This document shows, in pieces, positions 10,483-15,107 of a stretch of DNA of 15,107 bases. The position numbers and the translations under genes are program-made. The stretch's first letter is position 1, and each line of letters opens with the position of its first letter. The stretch spans positions 1 through 15,107 of the forward strand of contig JAKJXP020000220.1 in assembly GCA_022225965.2 (NCBI GenBank), given 5' to 3'. The notes under the pieces are model-generated. The model ran no database searches. It had not been told where the DNA came from and saw only the letters and a list, made by a program, of their open reading frames with translations. Source of the DNA: Diatrype stigma. Taxonomy: Eukaryota > Ascomycota > Sordariomycetes > Xylariales > Diatrypaceae.

Positions 10483-10644
10483 GAAGAGGGCTGTTTGCTT
10501 AGCTACTCAGCTGCTCAGCTACTGCTGTGTACAGACTGGCCTGAGGAGCGAGCTCGTTATGTTGAGGCCATTGATTTCAAAGGAGAATGGATCTTTCTAC
10601 GAGATAGTGAAGGTAAGGGTGTAATCGAAGCCAACTGGATGTAA
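10483..10644 (+). pseudogene. Coding-like 53-residue frame without a start
   Basis: This frame opens after a TGA and ends at TAA (10642-10644). It has no ATG before its last codon. Its second half, from Trp at 10537, has a protein-like composition: WPEERARYVEAIDFKGEW followed by IFLRDSEGKGVIEANWM, with well-mixed charged and hydrophobic residues. A run of possible acceptor sites (CTCAG, CTCAG, TACAG) lies just before 10535. It could be the last exon of a gene whose earlier exons are lost or unrecognised, or a gene fragment. I do not recognise the family, and chance cannot be excluded for a frame this short. Confidence 0.3.
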
Positions 10645-11971
10645 TATACCAGGATACCCCCTGGCGCCCGATTCAAAGGGGTTCGAAGTATATTAGAGTC
10701 CAATATAAGCAATGATGGGTGGGATAATATCCGAGGCTTAGCTTATAAGATGGTGTATATAAGCATTCGTACCTAGGTTCGTACGGATATGGTCTCTTAC
10801 GTTCGGTGTGCCAGCGCTATTCATATGCGACTCTTACCTTCGGCCTGGCCGTCAACGTCTTAGAACTCAGTTTCATTAGCCGCAGCTGACCATCTGATAC
10901 CCGAAGCCCGAGATCAGGTAGCAGAGAGGCACAGAAGTTGGAAATCCATATGAGATTAAAGTAGAACCACCGTTGAGTAGCGATTAGTTTGGATGAGCAC
11001 CCGCAACGAATCAATACCTAACCCGGCTGGGACCCGGCTGGGAGGGGGAAAGGGAGAAGAAAAAAGTGCTAGCACGTTGTGGTGTTGGAAGCTGAGGCCT
11101 ATGGTGGCTGTGGGGGCCCATCCTACGACGCTATGATGGAACCAAGGAAAGAAAAGGAAAAAAGAGTAACAGTAACTAGCGTGCCTATAGCAATACGACA
11201 TGCAACTCCATGAATACCCCCGCATCATAAGGTCGTCTAACGTGGAGTGCCGGGGCAGCTCGTCTTCTCGAAGGTTAAATACCTTGAGATGGCTACGATG
11301 GCCGTTATGTCCCCACCAAGAAGAAGCTCCTGGAGGTGGAGGTTACTCGACGAAACTAATCGGAGCTGGGTGCTTCGTTTCGGAAACCCAGGGTCGTCGC
11401 AGAAGTCCAGGCCGAAACGTAGTTCAGCAAGTGCGAAGTTGCCTTGACGCTAAATGATTCGGATGGCGTCATGAACGAATTTGGAGGTAACTTATGTTCC
11501 ATGCGGACTTCTTCCTGTCTTCGGTTAACTATGCGTATAATAGAATCTGGTCAATTCAGGCACCCCGAAGCCAAGGCCGTAGCCTCATCGCTTGCTGACT
11601 TTCCGAGTGGGCGACTTGGCTGTCATTATGAGCGAAGGACCGAAAGAGGCTTGAGCGGGCGTGGAAGCTAAGACATTCTGAGAGAGCAGAGTCTGAGATG
11701 GGTTAAGTCAGGGGGAGAAGGTACAGGGATATCCTTGCCGCCGAAGATACCCCTGTCTGCGACAGATTGATTGGCGGATGTTCATTGCCTCCGTTAGCAC
11801 CGAGAGAGGAATGCAGGTACCTACACACAGATCTTTACAGACAACAATTTGGCGAATTCTCGAGTATGGAATGTGTTTGTGACGTTGAGACTATCATTCA
11901 AATTGAAGTTGGAACAGCGTCATCTGAGGATATTTGTGACAATTTTCGTACGACCAACTACTGCGTACACA

Positions 11972-12024
11972 AGCTCGATAGGTATTTACTTGTCTAGGCT
12001 AGATAAGTTGATACCTATCGAGCT
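11972..12024 (+). repeat. Near-perfect 53-base hairpin
   Basis: AGCTCGATAGGTAT (11972-11985) is exactly complementary to ATACCTATCGAGCT (12011-12024). The inner arms 11986-11996 and 12000-12010 continue the stem to 25 pairs, with one T-T mismatch (11987/12009) and two G-T positions (11986/12010 and 11992/12004), around a three-base GGC loop. As plus-strand RNA both G-T positions would be G-U wobbles; on the other strand they become A-C mismatches, so plus-strand RNA folds better. Pairing stops sharply at both ends. It may be a small-RNA precursor, a cruciform site or a tiny inverted-repeat element. Confidence 0.85.
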
Positions 12025-15000
12025 ACGAAGTGCCTAGGTAGCTTCCGGAGTGGGGGAGGGGCAGCACACTTTGGGGTCGAACATCGAGGTGAACACACAT
12101 CAATATCGTTTAACGACCTTCAAGGTTCTTCGATTGTTTTAATGCGGCCTCAGGACAAATATACGTGATCTCAATGTGAGAATAGGAAATCTGATGGATG
12201 GTCCAAGGATAACACATAGTATAGGCTTAATAAGTTTCTGGTTCCCTGGGTTAGGACATAACCTGACAACCCATATAACATATACGTATGTGCTCCTTAG
12301 CAAAGGTGATAAGATAGTAAACTACATGCATAGTATAGTAGGTAGGTTTCATAGCAGGGACATCCCCGATGTACACACAATCGTGGCACAGGGGTAATTA
12401 CAGGGTCCGGCTCTTCTGGGTCACTCGTCGTTTATCAGCAAGGGCGTAACCAGGAAAAAAATATTGTAGCGCTGCACCCATCAATAAGACCAGAAACGTA
12501 CACTCTCGGTCCGTTTCTGTCCTCGAGATGTGACGAAAATCCGGAAAATCCAAACAAATTGTGCTATCAAGCAAGGGTCGATCGACAATGTGATCGCGCC
12601 GGGTGGTCGCGTCTTTTGGCCTGTATCTACGTTGCACCGGGTGGACAATGTTGGTTGATACAATCTGAAACAAACGCTTTGAACGAGATAAGGCGATATA
12701 TGAAGACAAGGCATGTACTTCGTATGCTGAGATACTTAACCTTTCAGCCCATCAAACATACATGCTTAAAACTTGAAGGGGACATAAGGTTCCGTGTAAT
12801 TGCGTGACCAGTGGACACCAAGGACGGGTATCTAGCGATACACGTGGCTCTTAACCAGTCAGAATGCAACACTGCAAAAGGCGTCTGCCTACCTAGTCTG
12901 CTAGTACTGTCATAGGCTGTAGTGTTGATGAGTTGCCATTATCCAAGTGATTACACATATGAAAAGGTCCTCACCTAGACCCTGGGCTCTAGCTACGCAG
13001 CACTACGGATAGAGATAAAGGCTTCAGCACCCAGTCTTGAAATGAACGGCTAGGTTTACGGATGTCTGGGTTACGAATTCGCAACTTCCATCAAGATTTC
13101 CCCCAAGTTCTCTTTCTTTTTCTCCCGGATTTTCTCTTAGGTATGCGTTTTTAACATACCCTGGACCCTGGCGATCAACCTGCGTTAGCGTCCGATGGTC
13201 TAATGAAGGTGGAGCTGTGTGAACCATCGTGCTGGCACAATAGCGCATGTACGAAGTACCGAGGAGGAGATCGGAGGGGAAACGGACGGCAGCATGATGA
13301 CGAGCAGCGCGGATAGCACGCACATATACTTATACTCCGCTTTGCGGGTCAGATATATATCAGAGATCCAATGCAAGAAGATCGAGAATATATATATAGT
13401 CTTGTCTACTATGTATAGCCCGAGGAACACGAGGAATAGTCTATTTGATACAAGTTTTATGATAGCCGTGGGGGAAGTTTTCACCAGTAATATAGTAAAG
13501 TAAGGGAGAGGGGCTGCTGCTTTGTACGTAGAGGGGCCGCGGCTGAGGTGCCAAATTTTCATATCATTTGTACTTGTACGATCTCTCGGGTTCCCCATGG
13601 GAAAGGGCTTGCCGATTACGTACTGTAAATGAACAGGTAAGATGCTTGGACAGGGCAGACAGACTATGTAGATATGCGGTTGTGCTGATTATGAAGTTAA
13701 ACTAAGAGGAACATGCTGCACGATTATGACCCGTCTCATGAATGAGAGGAATCGATGAGGATATGAGAAGTACTAAAGCAACCCACAGATTGCTCGTGGT
13801 CCATAGATCAGCTTGAAGTTAGCTTGATCAGATATCGAGACTGTCCGGCTGTCCGTCAGTCCGTCCACTAAAAGCAACCTCATAGTATAGGTAAAAGTAC
13901 CTAGCAGCCTAGGTAGGTATCGAACTCGGAGTGTAGGTAAGTTGAAAGCGGCCTCTTCTGGAGCTGAAGCTCACCAAGGATTCTAGCCGTACGTTGATGA
14001 GATACCATCTTTTTGCACTGCAGCGTATGAAGGTATGTCTCACTTCAAGAGTACCAAATGTAACAGCCACACATCACAAGCTCATGCAGCATTGCTTCTT
14101 CTCGTGATTCGCTCACATTTTGCTGTATACGGCATTTGATCGGTTTGTTTCAAAGCTGGGACGAGCAGAGATCGCTGGGCCACAGTAGCACAACAGTTAA
14201 TTACCTGCAGTTACGGTATGTAGGTAGGTATTCGTAGTTGTTAACAAACCTACTGTATCTTCGCAACTTGCCGAGGCACCTGGGCTGCCTGAACATACCT
14301 ACCTACGTACCTGTATGTAAGGTATATTGTATTATCTAGTGCCTGATCTAACCCTTTAGGCTCACCTGAGTTCCTGCTGCTCGGTGTCTTGTTCACCCGC
14401 CGTACCTCACTATGGTGGAAGTTCTACTGTAGAACCAATTTTTGCATAATATTTCGATTGGTTACTACGCTGGAATGAAAGTGGATCGGTCGAAGATTAA
14501 GATTACAGGCCCGACAAGGGGTTCCTAGCGTTTCTGGGACGCTATAACTCAGAAGGGATAAGTGCCTACATACATACCTGCCGGGTATAAAGTGATTCGG
14601 GCGGGCAGCATGCAGCTGCAAAAGCACAGACCCTTATTATGCAGAGGGGTAGTTCCCCACTACGTGCTCGGAGAGAGAGTAACCAGTCCCTCGTAATTAT
14701 CATAGGTATAGTAAGTATAAGTAGTTGTACATAGAATAGCTTCCTTGACACCAAATCCGGAAGGTTCCTGGAGTTCGTCCTATTAATTATACTATAAGAT
14801 TCTGTCACATAGCGTAGTCGAAGTCAATTGGCAGCTGCTGCTCAGATGCAACGTGCTTGACATTTTGGCACCCTCCCTGGCTTCTGCAAATCGGCTTCCA
14901 TTCCTAAGGATATTGATGGTTTTGGATTCAGCTGATGTATGCACATAACTACTAGGTATATAACTACATACATGTACAGAGTGCATCGATCGGGAGCGTC

Positions 15001-15107
15001 TATCCTACCTCCTGTGGACCCTTTGCACGTCCCTCGTTCAAGTCATTGCACGCTATTTTGCCATGTACTGTAATACATATGAGTCCATACAATTTGTTAG
15101 CAAACTA

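Larger units (their letters stand above)
9475..15107. other. Long spacer without a clear gene
   Basis: I find no complete gene. Most open frames are short, many begin with TTG or GTG, and their translations look random. Items worth noting are the start-less coding-like frame 10483-10644, the strong hairpin 11972-12024, a minus-strand frame with hydrophobic segments at 13200-13598, and several TAGG words (9561, 12034, 12338, 12889, 13909, 14220, 14297). A gene split into many short exons could be missed by eye. No reverse transcriptase, transposase or other mobile-element motif was seen. Confidence 0.55.

Noticed and set aside
11247..11457. Overlapping plus-strand frames in a locally GC-richer patch
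   Set aside because: One frame gives a short coding-like piece, but it is broken by stops on both sides and cannot be joined by credible splice sites.
12398..12807. Overlapping frames on both strands
   Set aside because: They overlap on opposite strands with no domain, start or composition to choose either.

Overview
The window looks like nuclear DNA of a filamentous ascomycete (Pezizomycotina, most likely Sordariomycetes). One gene has a short 69-base GT-AG intron with a CTGAC branch site just before the acceptor. The genes are GC-rich and sit in long, more AT-rich spacers. The protein types are ones known from this group, and the spacers carry many copies of TAGG/CCTA words. The first 115 bases are an unbroken run of C, which is most simply a contig-end or sequencing artefact. 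I see no bacterial operons, rRNA, tRNA, CRISPR array or complete transposon.

The window is gene-poor: about 3 kb of 15 kb is convincingly coding, and all three called genes are on the minus strand. (1) 1648-3270 is a two-exon gene for a 517-residue type II membrane protein. It has a Pro/Tyr/Gly-rich cytoplasmic tail, one membrane helix and a glycosylated outer domain resembling fungal fucose-specific lectin beta-propellers. (2) 6244-7146 is an intronless, very GC-rich gene for a 300-residue protein of a conserved fungal family I cannot name. Its His-x-Asp and distal His and Arg suggest, but do not prove, an iron/2-oxoglutarate-type fold. (3) 8980-9474 is a smaller gene for a 164-residue protein that I do not recognise, with a TATA element 75 bases upstream of the ATG.

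The spacers (116-1647, 3271-6243, 7147-8979 and 9475-15107) hold no clear gene. They contain a near-perfect 53-base hairpin at 11972-12024, a cluster of short tandem repeats at 4455-4595, an imperfect hairpin at 5489-5543, and a coding-like frame without a start at 10483-10644. The 8-mer CTAGGTAG (either strand) occurs ten times, always outside the called genes. Nothing suggests that the three genes form a pathway or cluster. No complete new system is evident. The best leads are the 11972-12024 hairpin, the dispersed TAGG word and the possible oxygenase-like protein.
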